Origin: Acidimicrobiales bacterium | GTDB lineage: Bacteria > Actinomycetota > Acidimicrobiia > Acidimicrobiales > RAAP-2 | Length of the DNA stretch: 14,587 nucleotides | Assembly: GCA_030044045.1 (NCBI GenBank) | Contig: JASHWO010000290.1 | Location: forward strand, 1 to 14,587 | Reading direction: 5' to 3' | Part shown: positions 1 to 7,096 of the stretch, one piece after another | How positions within the stretch are numbered: position 1 is the stretch's first letter | Layout: each line of letters starts with the position of its first letter | Program-made: the position numbers and the translations under genes | Notes under the pieces: generated by a model | Seen by the model: only the letters and a program-made list of their open reading frames with translations | Told to the model about the DNA's origin: nothing | Databases searched by the model: none

Positions 1-222
1 CGGGGGAGGGGGCGAGTGGGGCGCCCGGAGCGCCGGCGCCGGGCCGGTCGTGGGTCGGGTGGGCGGTGGTCGGGTGAGGGGTGTCGGCATCATCGAACAT
101 GCGTTCGAGCCTACGACCCGGATGTGACCGTTTCGGCTGGTGGGCAGGTTGGAAAGGGGCCGGCACCGTCGGCCGTTGGCTGCTGCGCCGCCGGGTCGGT
201 CGCCGGCTCGGCTCGGCCGGGA
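1..222. other. Intergenic/edge region with SOS box
   Basis: Apart from the LexA box at 93-108 I can support no gene here. Minus-strand frames starting at 100-98 or at 93-91 remain open to position 1 and would encode a proline/threonine/alanine-rich N-terminus. That could be the disordered start of a leftward SOS gene, but about 30 codons of GC-rich open frame are not enough to call it. The rightward open frames here run antisense into the neighbouring oxidoreductase gene and are probably not coding. Confidence 0.5.
93..108. promoter_or_regulatory. LexA (SOS) box
   Basis: The two arms TCGAAC and GTTCGA are separated by four bases (ATGC), a perfect match to the actinobacterial LexA operator consensus TCGAAC-N4-GTTCGA. 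The nearest rightward gene starts more than 1.1 kb away, and the gene just to the right points toward the box with its stop codon, so neither is a likely target. On the minus strand ATG codons lie within or just past the box (100-98, 93-91, 90-88) and their frames stay open to the window edge. The likely target is therefore a leftward DNA-damage gene that begins about here and lies mostly outside the window. The match to the consensus is seen directly; LexA control is inferred. Confidence 0.72.
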
Positions 223-1167
223 TCAGAGGGCGGGGAGGACCCGCTCGGCCAGCAGCTCGATCGTGCGGGGGTCGGCCCGGTCGTGGGTGAAGAACACGAA
301 CGTGCGCACCCCCTCGGCCACCCGCTCGGCGATCCGGTCGGCCACCATGGACGGCGTGCCCATGTAGCCGCCGTCGGCCAGGCCCCAGGCCGGCCCGCCG
401 AACCGCCGCTCGGCCACCGCCCGGGCCTCGGCCAGCGCCGCGTCGTCGGCTGCCAGCACCAGCACTGCCTCGTGGGAGCGGCCGATGGTGGCCGGGTCCC
501 GCCCGATGCGGGCGCACTCCTCCTCCAGCCGGCGCTCGCTCTCCCGCCAGCGGCCCAGGCCGTAGGTGGGGACGCTCCACACGTCGGCGTAGCGGGCCAC
601 CAGGGGCAGGGTGTAGCGGGGGCCCACCCCGCCCACGTGGAGCGGCGGGCGGGGGCGCTGCACCGGGAGCGGGAGGCCGGGCAGGTCCTCGACCTGGTAG
701 TGCCGGCCGGCGACGGTGGCCCGCCCCTCCGCCAGCATCGCCGTGACGACGACCAGGGCCTCGCCCAGCCGCTCGCCGCGCTCGGCGGCCGTCCCCCAGG
801 GCAGGCCGGCCTGGCGGTGCTCGCGCTCGACGGAGCCGCTGCCCAGTCCCAGCTCCAGCCGGCCCCCGGAGAGCACGTCCAGGGTGGCGGCCATCTTGGC
901 CAGCAGGGCCGGGTGGCGGAAGTTGTTGCAGAGCACCAGGTGGCCCACCCGGAGGGTCCGGGTGTGGGCCAGTACCCAGGAGGCGAGGGTCCACCCCTCC
1001 AGCGACGGGAGATCCGGCTGCCCCGGGCTGTAGAGGTGGTCGTAGAACCAGAGCGAGCCCAGGCCGGCCTGCTCGGCGGCCCGGGCCCGCACCAGCACGT
1101 CCTCGGGGGTGAAGGCCACCTGGGGCAGGAACAGGCCGACGTGGACCGGGGGCGGGGCGGTGCTCAT
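223..1167 (-). CDS. LLM-class (F420-dependent type) flavin oxidoreductase
   Basis: A 314-residue protein of the bacterial-luciferase-like superfamily, a single TIM barrel that usually uses F420 or FMN in actinobacteria. Family hallmarks include the N-terminal strand VGLFLPQ (about 10-16), WFYDHLYSP (40-48), and the stretch RHPALLAKMAATLDVLSGG followed by RLELGLGSG (84-111), which is the most conserved block of the family. The length is normal for a single-domain LLM oxidoreductase. The ATG at 1167 is chosen because homologous sequence begins within ten residues. No Shine-Dalgarno sequence precedes it, but a TAGCCT hexamer lies nine bases upstream, so the message may have almost no leader. It is divergent from the acyl-CoA dehydrogenase at 1254 (86-bp gap). 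The family is clear; the substrate is unknown, and F420 rather than FMN is inferred from the likely host. Confidence 0.9.
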   Translation of the reverse strand: MSTAPPPVHVGLFLPQVAFTPEDVLVRARAAEQAGLGSLWFYDHLYSPGQPDLPSLEGWTLASWVLAHTRTLRVGHLVLCNNFRHPALLAKMAATLDVLSGGRLELGLGSGSVEREHRQAGLPWGTAAERGERLGEALVVVTAMLAEGRATVAGRHYQVEDLPGLPLPVQRPRPPLHVGGVGPRYTLPLVARYADVWSVPTYGLGRWRESERRLEEECARIGRDPATIGRSHEAVLVLAADDAALAEARAVAERRFGGPAWGLADGGYMGTPSMVADRIAERVAEGVRTFVFFTHDRADPRTIELLAERVLPAL

Positions 1168-1253
1168 CGGCGGGGAAGGCTACCGGGGGCGCCGGCCGCG
1201 GGGTCGGTAGCGTAGGACCGCACCACCGGCCGGCAAGGGAGGGAGGGACGGAC

Positions 1254-2555
1254 ATGGCGTGGGACTTCTCGACGGAGCCCGAGTTCCAGGTGAAGCTGGA
1301 CTGGGCCCGGGAGCTCGTCCGGGAGCGGGTGGAACCGCTCGACCTGCTCTACCCCCACCGCCAGTTCCACCCGCTGGACGACGAGCTGCGGCCCTTGGTC
1401 GACCCCATGAAGCAGGCGGTGCGCGACGCCGGGCTCTGGGCCGCCCACCTCGGCCCCGAGCTGGGCGGGGCCGGCTACGGCCAGGTGAAGCTGGCCCTGC
1501 TGAACGAGATCCTGGGGGTGTCGCAGTGGGCGCCCATCGTGTTCGGCACCCAGGCGCCCGACACCGGCAACGCCGAGATCATCGCCCACTACGGCACGGA
1601 CGAGCAGAAGGCCCGCTACCTCGAGCCCCTGCTCCGGGGCGAGGTGTTCTCCTCCTACTCGATGACCGAGCCCCAGGCCGGCTCGGACCCCCAGCAGTTC
1701 ACCACCCGGGCGGTACGGGACGGCGACGAGTGGGTGATCGACGGGTGGAAGTTCTTCTCGTCCAACGCCCGCACCGCCGCCTTCCTGATCGTCATGGCCG
1801 TCACCGACCCGGACGTGCCGGTGTACCAGGGGGCCTCGATGTTCCTGGTGCCCACCGACACCCCGGGGGTGGAGATCGTCCGCCACGTCGGCCTGGGGGG
1901 TGAGGGTGAGGACGAGGGCATGCACGCCCTCATCCACTACGACGGCGTGCGGGTCTCGGCCGACGCCCTGCTCGGCGGCGAGGGCCAGGCCTTCGCCATC
2001 GCCCAGACCCGCCTCGGCGGCGGCCGGGTGCACCACGCCATGCGCACGGTGGCCGTGTGCCAGCGGGCGCTCGACTTGCTGTGCGAGCGGGTGCTCAGCC
2101 GGGAGACCCAGGGCAGCCTCCTGGCCAAGAAGCAGTTCGTCCAGGGCGACGTCGCCGACTCCTACGCCGAGCTGGCCCAGTTCCGGCTGTTCGTGCTCTC
2201 CACCGCCTGGGAGATCGACCGGCACCGGGACTACCGGCGGTCACGCAAGAACATCGCCGCCATCAAGGCCCTCACCCCGAAGGTCTTGCACGACGCCGTC
2301 TGGCGGTCCATGCACGCCCACGGCGCGCTCGGCGTGTCCAACGAGATGCCGCTGGCCGGCATGTGGCAGATGGTCCCGGTGATGAGCGTGGTGGACGGCC
2401 CCACTGAGGTGCACAAGATCACGGTGGCCCGGGAGGTGCTGAAGGGGTACGAGCCGTCGCCCGGGCTCTGGCCCACCGCCCACCTGCCAGCGGCGCGGGA
2501 GGAGGCCCGGCGCAAGCTGGCCGAGTGGACCGAGCACGTCGTGGGCAACGCCTGA
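1254..2555 (+). CDS. Acyl-CoA dehydrogenase, ACAD10/11-like
   Basis: A 433-residue FAD-dependent acyl-CoA dehydrogenase that would insert the alpha-beta double bond in an acyl-CoA thioester and pass electrons to ETF. The N-terminal helical domain runs to about residue 130. The FAD/substrate loop reads YSMTEPQAGSD (135-145), followed by the beta domain and a C-terminal helical domain ending near 395. The canonical catalytic-base motif (YEGT in medium-chain enzymes) is replaced by VDGPTEVHK, placing Asp381 at the base position. This matches the DGPxEVH signature of the ACAD10/11-like group, often linked with unusual (for example hydroxy or branched) acyl-CoAs. The start has a clear purine-rich ribosome site (GGGAGGGA, about 1240-1247) before ATG 1254. 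The thioesterase gene follows after 19 bp. Class is certain; substrate is not. Confidence 0.93.
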   Translation: MAWDFSTEPEFQVKLDWARELVRERVEPLDLLYPHRQFHPLDDELRPLVDPMKQAVRDAGLWAAHLGPELGGAGYGQVKLALLNEILGVSQWAPIVFGTQAPDTGNAEIIAHYGTDEQKARYLEPLLRGEVFSSYSMTEPQAGSDPQQFTTRAVRDGDEWVIDGWKFFSSNARTAAFLIVMAVTDPDVPVYQGASMFLVPTDTPGVEIVRHVGLGGEGEDEGMHALIHYDGVRVSADALLGGEGQAFAIAQTRLGGGRVHHAMRTVAVCQRALDLLCERVLSRETQGSLLAKKQFVQGDVADSYAELAQFRLFVLSTAWEIDRHRDYRRSRKNIAAIKALTPKVLHDAVWRSMHAHGALGVSNEMPLAGMWQMVPVMSVVDGPTEVHKITVAREVLKGYEPSPGLWPTAHLPAAREEARRKLAEWTEHVVGNA

Positions 2556-2562
2556 CCATCGG

Positions 2563-2568
2563 TATCAT
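2563..2568 (+). promoter_or_regulatory. Candidate -10 element (TATCAT) for a leaderless thioesterase mRNA
   Basis: TATCAT fits TANNNT and ends exactly six bases before ATG 2575, so transcription would begin at or next to the start codon. There is no Shine-Dalgarno sequence in the 19-bp gap and no clear -35 box, as is common in actinobacteria. It is in one of the few AT-containing stretches of the neighbourhood. The gene may also be read from the upstream promoter. Confidence 0.35.
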
Positions 2569-2574
2569 CCCCCG

Positions 2575-3429
2575 ATGCCGACGCGTGCCGACCTCCTGGA
2601 AGTGCTGGACCTCGAGCCGGCGGGCGAGGGCCGCTTCACCGCCCGGAACATCAGCACCGGCACCGGGGGAGTGGTCTTCGGCGGCCAGATCCTGGCCCAG
2701 ACGGTGGTGGCCGGGGCCACGGCCGACCCGGCCAAGGAGGTGAAGTCGGTCCACACCGTCTTCGCCCGGGGCGGCGATCCCGCCCGCCCGCTGGACATCG
2801 AGGTGGACGCCATGCACACCGGGCGGGCGCTGGCCAGCGCCACGGTGACCGTGCGCCAGGGTGAGCGGCTCTGCGCCCGGTCGCTGGTGCTGCTCAGCGC
2901 GGCCGAGCCCGACCTCATCCGCCACGCCGCGGCGCCGCCCGAGGTGGGCGGGCCGGACCAGGCCGTGCCCTCCGGCGGGGAGGGAGGCTTCTGGGAGCTC
3001 CGGGTGGTGGGCGGGGTGGACCTGTCCGACCCGGCGACGGTGGGCCCGGCCCAGCTCGACGTGTGGAGCCGGTTCCCCGGCGACGGGGTGACCGGGCTGC
3101 ACGGCCAGGCGCTCCTGGCCTACGCCACCGACGGCTTCCTCATCGGCACGGCCATGCGGCCGCACGAGGGGGTGGGGCAGTCGATGGCCCACGTGTCCAT
3201 CTCCACCAGCGTGCTGGCCCACACCATCACCTTCCACGAGCCGGTCGACGCCGCAGCCTGGCACCTGCTGGCCCACGAGAGCCCCTACGCCGGCCGGGGC
3301 CGCTCCTACGGCCGGGCCAACGTGTTCACCGAGGACGGGCGGCTGGTGGCCTCCTTCGTGCAGGACAACATGATCCGGGCCTTCCCCGAGGGGCAGCGCC
3401 CGGCGGCCGGGGAGCGGGCCAGGGCCTGA
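2575..3429 (+). CDS. Acyl-CoA thioesterase II-like (TesB, double hotdog)
   Basis: A 284-residue protein with two tandem hotdog folds, the size and layout of TesB/ACOT8 thioesterases that hydrolyse acyl-CoA to free acid and CoA. The first hotdog has FGGQILAQ (35-42), the family's typical helix start. The second carries ATDGFL (184-189, Asp186), SVLAHTITFHEP (212-223) and VASFVQDNMIR (258-268, Gln263). By alignment with the E. coli TesB Asp204/Thr228/Gln278 triad, Asp186 and Gln263 are kept and the middle position is Ser212 instead of Thr, a conservative change. It lies 19 bp after the acyl-CoA dehydrogenase and is probably partly co-transcribed with it, though a leaderless promoter signal lies just before the ATG. 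It may recycle CoA or release product in the same catabolic route; the substrate is unknown. Confidence 0.9.
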   Translation: MPTRADLLEVLDLEPAGEGRFTARNISTGTGGVVFGGQILAQTVVAGATADPAKEVKSVHTVFARGGDPARPLDIEVDAMHTGRALASATVTVRQGERLCARSLVLLSAAEPDLIRHAAAPPEVGGPDQAVPSGGEGGFWELRVVGGVDLSDPATVGPAQLDVWSRFPGDGVTGLHGQALLAYATDGFLIGTAMRPHEGVGQSMAHVSISTSVLAHTITFHEPVDAAAWHLLAHESPYAGRGRSYGRANVFTEDGRLVASFVQDNMIRAFPEGQRPAAGERARA

Positions 3430-3505
3430 GCCCGGCCCGGCCGACAGCGCCGGCGATGGCGACCGGAAGGCCGATCACGCCTGATCTGGGAGATCGTCCG
3501 GCTGC

Positions 3506-3742
3506 TTGACTGGTTGGGTGCCTACTTGGGCTGTCACCGCCTACGGGGTCTGTGCCGTCTCGTTCATGATGACGATGTACGCCCTGGAGAAGCGCAGGAG
3601 GCATTTCGTCCTGGCGTTTGCGTTCGGGTGCCTCTTGTCGAGCGCGTACGGGTTCTTGTCCGGAGCGTGGCCCTTCGGCGTGGTCGAGCTCATCTGGTCG
3701 GGGATCGCCCTGCGGCGCTATCGCCAGGCGGAAGCAAACTGA
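3506..3742 (+). CDS. Small two-helix membrane protein, conserved hypothetical
   Basis: A short protein of up to 78 residues starting at a TTG; GTG 3518 is an in-frame alternative. Two hydrophobic stretches, about residues 7-25 and 35-68, are separated by a basic loop (ALEKRRRHF), with a basic C-terminal tail (ALRRYRQAEAN). The helical region contains AFGCLLSSAYGFLSGAWPF followed by GVVELIWSGIALRR, a pattern I recognise from uncharacterised small actinobacterial membrane proteins. The codons keep G/C at third positions, supporting real coding. The basic loop and tail suggest both ends of the helical pair face the cytoplasm, but that is inference. It sits alone between the thioesterase and the HMGCS-like gene; no function can be assigned, and the exact start is unsure (no good ribosome site for the TTG). 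Confidence 0.65.
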   Translation: MTGWVPTWAVTAYGVCAVSFMMTMYALEKRRRHFVLAFAFGCLLSSAYGFLSGAWPFGVVELIWSGIALRRYRQAEAN

Positions 3743-3859
3743 CAGTTACCACCTGAGGGCATTCAGGTCGGTACGGGTAAGCTGCGGCACGGACCGGGCC
3801 AGGCGCCGTGGCCGGTCACCGGGGCGGGGTGGTGCCGGGGCGTCGGGAAGGTGGAGTGC

Positions 3860-5344
3860 ATGGGTATCGGTTCGTGGGGCGTCTACCTGCCGTACTGGCG
3901 GCTGGAGCGCCAGGCCATCGGCCTGGCCCTGCGCTTGCCGGCCGGCCGGGGCACCAGGACGGTGGCCGCCTACGACGAGGACACCACCACCCTCGGGGTC
4001 GAGGCCGCCCGGCGGGCGCTGGCCGCCGCCGGCACCACTCACGCCGCCGCCCCCAGCGCTACCGGCGCCGGCCCGGTGGAGGAGCTGTTCTTCTCGACCC
4101 CCGAGCCCTCGTACCAGGACAAGTCCAACGCCGCCGTGGTGCACGCCGCCCTGGGCCTCCCCTCGCCGGTCGGCGCCTACGACCTGGTGGGGTCGGCCCG
4201 CTCGGCCGTGGCCGCCCTCACCGCCGGGGGCCGGGCCGGGGCCGACCACCCCACCCTGGCCGTCGTGTCGGAGGTGCGCACCGGCCTTCCCGGGGGGCCC
4301 GACGAACGCGACAGCGGCGACGGCGCGGCGGCCTTCACCTTCGTGCCCGGCCCCGGGGTGGCCGAGCTGGTGGGCCGGGCCGCGGCCAGCGAGGAGTTCC
4401 TCGACCGGTGGCGGGTGCCGGGTGAGTCGACTTCCCACCAGTGGGAGGAGCGGTTCGGCGAGCAGGCCTACGTGCCGCTGGCCCGGGCGGCCTTCGCCGA
4501 CGCCATGAAGGCCGCCGGCATCAGCCCGGACGCCGTCGACCACCTGGTGGTGACCGGCCTGCACGCCCGGGCGGTGCGCTCGGTGCGGTCGTCGCTGGGG
4601 GTGGCGACCGAGGCCCTGGTCCCCGACCACGCCGAGGCGGTGGGGAACCTGGGCGCGGCCCATCTCGGGGTGGGGCTGGCCGAGGCCCTGGAGCGGGCCG
4701 AGCCGGGCCAGGTGATCGTCACCCTGCAGCTGGCCGACGGGGCCGACGCGCTGGTGTGGCGGACCACTGAGGGGCTGCCGGCGGCCCGGGCCGCCCGCCA
4801 CCAGGCCGGGCTGGCCACCGTGGCCGACCAGGTGGCGGCCGGGCGCAGCGACCTCTCCTACGCCGACTTCCTCACCTGGCGGGGCATGCTCCGGCGTGAG
4901 CCGCCGCGCCGACCGGAGCCGGAGCGACCCGGTGCGCCAAATATGCTGCGCGCCGAGGCGTGGAAGTACGGGTTCACGGCCAGCCGCTGCCTGGCCTGCG
5001 GCTTCCGACACCTGCCGCCGGACCGGGTCTGCCTGCGCTGCAAGGCGGTCGACCAGATGGCGCCGGAGCGCCTGGCCGACGTGAAGGGCGTGGTGGCCAC
5101 CTTCGCCATCGACTACCTGGCCTACAGCCTGTCGCCGCCCACGGTCGGGGTGGCGGTGGACTTCGACGGGGGCGGCCGCTACCGGTGCGAGCTCACCGAC
5201 GCCGACACGGTGCAGATCGGCGACCGGGTGGAGATGACCTTCCGGCGGTTCTACACCGCCGACGGCGTGCACAATTACTTCTGGAAGGCCCGGCCGGCGT
5301 CGGCCGGGGATGCGGCGGCGGCAGCGCCGGTGAAGGAGGGGTAG
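3860..5344 (+). CDS. HMG-CoA-synthase-like protein fused to DUF35 (zinc ribbon + OB fold), lacking the catalytic Cys
   Basis: A 494-residue fusion. Residues 1 to about 310 are a thiolase-fold domain related to HMG-CoA synthase/KAS III: GVYLPYWRL near the start, DKSNAAVVHAALGL (87-100), DRWRVPGES (182-190), TGLHARAVR (232-240, His235 at the position of the HMGCS histidine) and GNLGAAHLGVGLAEALE (262-278). Residues about 365-480 are DUF35: a zinc ribbon with Cys377/Cys380 and Cys391/Cys394, then an OB fold. The active-site block reads AYDLVGSARSA (106-116) where HMGCS and KAS III have AAC; the nucleophile position is Ala113, and the synthase half has no cysteine at all. ATG 3860 is preferred over an upstream GTG (3851) because AAGG lies eight bases before it. 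The thiolase gene follows two bases after the stop. It is probably a non-catalytic or divergent scaffold partner of that thiolase; it is not a standard mevalonate-pathway enzyme. Confidence 0.88.
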   Translation: MGIGSWGVYLPYWRLERQAIGLALRLPAGRGTRTVAAYDEDTTTLGVEAARRALAAAGTTHAAAPSATGAGPVEELFFSTPEPSYQDKSNAAVVHAALGLPSPVGAYDLVGSARSAVAALTAGGRAGADHPTLAVVSEVRTGLPGGPDERDSGDGAAAFTFVPGPGVAELVGRAAASEEFLDRWRVPGESTSHQWEERFGEQAYVPLARAAFADAMKAAGISPDAVDHLVVTGLHARAVRSVRSSLGVATEALVPDHAEAVGNLGAAHLGVGLAEALERAEPGQVIVTLQLADGADALVWRTTEGLPAARAARHQAGLATVADQVAAGRSDLSYADFLTWRGMLRREPPRRPEPERPGAPNMLRAEAWKYGFTASRCLACGFRHLPPDRVCLRCKAVDQMAPERLADVKGVVATFAIDYLAYSLSPPTVGVAVDFDGGGRYRCELTDADTVQIGDRVEMTFRRFYTADGVHNYFWKARPASAGDAAAAAPVKEG

Positions 5345-5346
5345 CC

Positions 5347-6552
5347 ATGGCCAGCAGGGGCATACGCGACAGGGTGGCCATCGTGGGGATGGGCTGCACG
5401 CAGTTCGGAGAGCGGTGGGACAAGGGGACCGACGACCTCCTCACCGATGCCACCGTCGACGCGGTGGCCGACGCCGGCGTGGCCATCGACGACATCGACG
5501 CCTTCTGGCTGGGGACCCTGGGCTCGGGCAATTCCGGCCTGACCCTCTCGCGGCCGCTCAAGCTCGACTACCGACCGGTGACCCGGGTGGAGAACTTCTG
5601 CGCCACCGGGTCCGAGGCCTTCCGGAACGCCTGCTACGCGGTGGCCTCCGGCGCCTACGACCTGGCCATGGCCATCGGGGTGGAGAAGCTGAAGGACTCC
5701 GGCTACTCCGGGCTGACCGGCATCCACGACGTGGGCGACGGCACCCGGGTGCCGCTCACCTCGCCGGCCACCTTCGCCTTCCTGGTCCCCTCCTACAGCG
5801 CCAAGTACGGAGTCGAGCCCGAGGTGATGAAGGAGGTCCTCACCCGGATCGCCTGGAAGAACCACGCCAACGGCGCCCGGAACCCCCGGGCCCAGTTCCG
5901 CAAGGCCGTCCCGCTGGAGACCATCTCGAAGTCGCCCAAGGTCGCCGGCGAGCTGGGGGTGTTCGACTGCAGCGGCGTGTCCGACGGGTCGGCGGCGGCC
6001 GTCGTGTGCCGGGCCGAGGACGCCCACCGCTACACCGACGCCCCGCTCTACGTGAAGGGCCTTAGCTTCGTGGCCGGCCCGTCCGCCGGGCCGATCGACC
6101 CCGACTACGACTACACCACCTTCGAGGAGGTGGTCCGTTCGGCGGCCGACGCCTACCAGCAGGCCGGGGTGACCGACCCCCGGGCCCAGCTGGCCATGGC
6201 GGAAGTGCACGACTGCTTCACCCCCACCGAGCTGGTGCTCATGGAGGACATGGGCTTCGCCGACCGGGGCACCGCCTGGAAGGAGGTGCTCGCCGGGACG
6301 TTCGACCTCGACGGTGACCTCCCGGTGAACCCGGACGGGGGGCTGAAGAGCTTCGGCCACCCCATCGGGGCCTCGGGGCTCCGCATGCTCTTCGAGTGCT
6401 GGCTGCAGCTCCGGGGCCGGGCGCCGGAGGACCGCCAGATCAAGACGGTGACCGAGGGCGGGCGCACCCTGGGCCTCACCCACAACCTGGGCGGCGGCCC
6501 CGGGGAGTGCGTGAGCTTCGTGAGCGTGGTGGGGTCCGAGCCGACCGAGTGA
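5347..6552 (+). CDS. SCP-x-type thiolase (acetyl-CoA acetyltransferase family)
   Basis: A 401-residue thiolase of the lipid-transfer (SCP-x) branch. Cys85 in ENFCATGSEA is the acyl-accepting cysteine; EVHDCFTPTE (His288), SFGHPIGASG (His338) and GGGPGECVSF (Cys388) form the rest of the active site as in this branch. It would cleave a 3-ketoacyl-CoA with CoA, or act as a thiolase-type aldolase as Ltp2 does in steroid side-chain loss. The ATG comes two bases after the stop of the HMGCS-like/DUF35 gene and is preceded by a near-perfect AAGGAGG (5333-5339) inside that gene's end, so the pair is translationally coupled. DUF35 proteins are known obligate partners of such thiolases, so a complex with the upstream product is a strong inference. 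Substrate unknown. Confidence 0.93.
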   Translation: MASRGIRDRVAIVGMGCTQFGERWDKGTDDLLTDATVDAVADAGVAIDDIDAFWLGTLGSGNSGLTLSRPLKLDYRPVTRVENFCATGSEAFRNACYAVASGAYDLAMAIGVEKLKDSGYSGLTGIHDVGDGTRVPLTSPATFAFLVPSYSAKYGVEPEVMKEVLTRIAWKNHANGARNPRAQFRKAVPLETISKSPKVAGELGVFDCSGVSDGSAAAVVCRAEDAHRYTDAPLYVKGLSFVAGPSAGPIDPDYDYTTFEEVVRSAADAYQQAGVTDPRAQLAMAEVHDCFTPTELVLMEDMGFADRGTAWKEVLAGTFDLDGDLPVNPDGGLKSFGHPIGASGLRMLFECWLQLRGRAPEDRQIKTVTEGGRTLGLTHNLGGGPGECVSFVSVVGSEPTE

Positions 6553-6583
6553 GGCAGGCCGGGGCCGGGCCGGCGGCCGTGGG

Positions 6584-7027
6584 CTACGGCCGGGCCGCCA
6601 GGAGCTCGACCAGCTGGCCGTCGGGGTCGCGGACGCAGATGGCGATCCCCATGTCGGTCTCGGTGAGCACCGTGCCCCCGTACTCGGGCGTGCGGGCCAC
6701 CACTCCGGGCAGGTCGTCCACCGTCACCGACAGGTGGGTCAGCCCCGGCTCGTTCATCGGGCGCCGGCGGCCGGGCGGGTTGCCCTCCCGGTCGAAGTGC
6801 AGCAGCTCCAGCACGAACCCGTCGAGCGACAGGTAGACGGCGGTGAGGTTGGCCGGCGGCCCCACCTGGCAGAGCCTGGCCGTGCCCTCGTCCGGCGGCC
6901 GTAGCTCGCGCTGGTAGGAGAAGCCCAGCAGCTCCTCGTAGAAGCGGCGGCTGCGGGCCAGGTCGGCCACGGCCAGGCCCACCCAGTTGAACCGCACCCG
7001 GCCCGTGCTGCCCTCGGCTCCCGCCAT
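6584..7027 (-). CDS. VOC-fold (glyoxalase/bleomycin-resistance superfamily) protein
   Basis: A 147-residue protein with two beta-alpha-beta-beta-beta modules. The first has NWVGLAVADLARSRRFYEEL followed by LGF (14-36) and LELLHFD (73-79); the second has GLTHLSVTVDDL (95-106) and RDPDGQLVELL (133-143). Usual metal-ligand positions hold Trp15 (normally His in NHVGL), Glu74, His98 and Glu141, so one ligand of the common four is missing and the metal site may be altered. The family includes glyoxalase I, methylmalonyl-CoA epimerase and extradiol dioxygenases, and this one cannot be assigned among them. It ends 31 bp after the convergent thiolase and is divergent from the acyl-CoA dehydrogenase at 7105. 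A role tied to the acyl-CoA genes is only suggested by position. Confidence 0.85.
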   Translation of the reverse strand: MAGAEGSTGRVRFNWVGLAVADLARSRRFYEELLGFSYQRELRPPDEGTARLCQVGPPANLTAVYLSLDGFVLELLHFDREGNPPGRRRPMNEPGLTHLSVTVDDLPGVVARTPEYGGTVLTETDMGIAICVRDPDGQLVELLAARP

Positions 7028-7057
7028 GCCACCGCCCTTCTCGTCGACCGTCCGTCG

Positions 7058-7064
7058 ATACTAT
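7058..7064. promoter_or_regulatory. Candidate overlapping divergent -10 elements
   Basis: In the 77-bp gap between the leftward VOC gene and the rightward acyl-CoA dehydrogenase, the heptamer ATACTAT reads TACTAT on the plus strand and TAGTAT on the minus strand, both fitting TANNNT. Each would place a start about 25-40 bases from its gene, and only one polymerase could bind at a time. No convincing -35 boxes are seen. Confidence 0.3.
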
Positions 7065-7096
7065 TGGGGTTCAAAAGTCCGAAGCAGGAAGAAAGA

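Noticed and set aside
16..1215. Long rightward open frame of 399 codons
   Set aside because: It runs antisense to the well-supported LLM oxidoreductase, and its product is low-complexity Gly/Ala/Arg/Pro/His sequence without family motifs, typical of mirror frames in GC-rich DNA.
1164..2225. Leftward open frame of 353 codons
   Set aside because: Antisense to the first acyl-CoA dehydrogenase; no motifs, and composition is that of a mirror frame.
3751..3768. Six-pair hairpin ACCTGA/TCAGGT after the small membrane gene as a terminator
   Set aside because: The stem is short and no T-run follows; too weak to call.
3746..5272. Leftward open frame of 508 codons
   Set aside because: Antisense to the HMGCS-like/DUF35 gene, whose zinc ribbon and fold motifs make it the real gene.
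3860..5344. Reading the HMGCS-like gene as a mevalonate-pathway HMG-CoA synthase
   Set aside because: The catalytic Cys is absent, a DUF35 domain is fused, and no other mevalonate gene is present.
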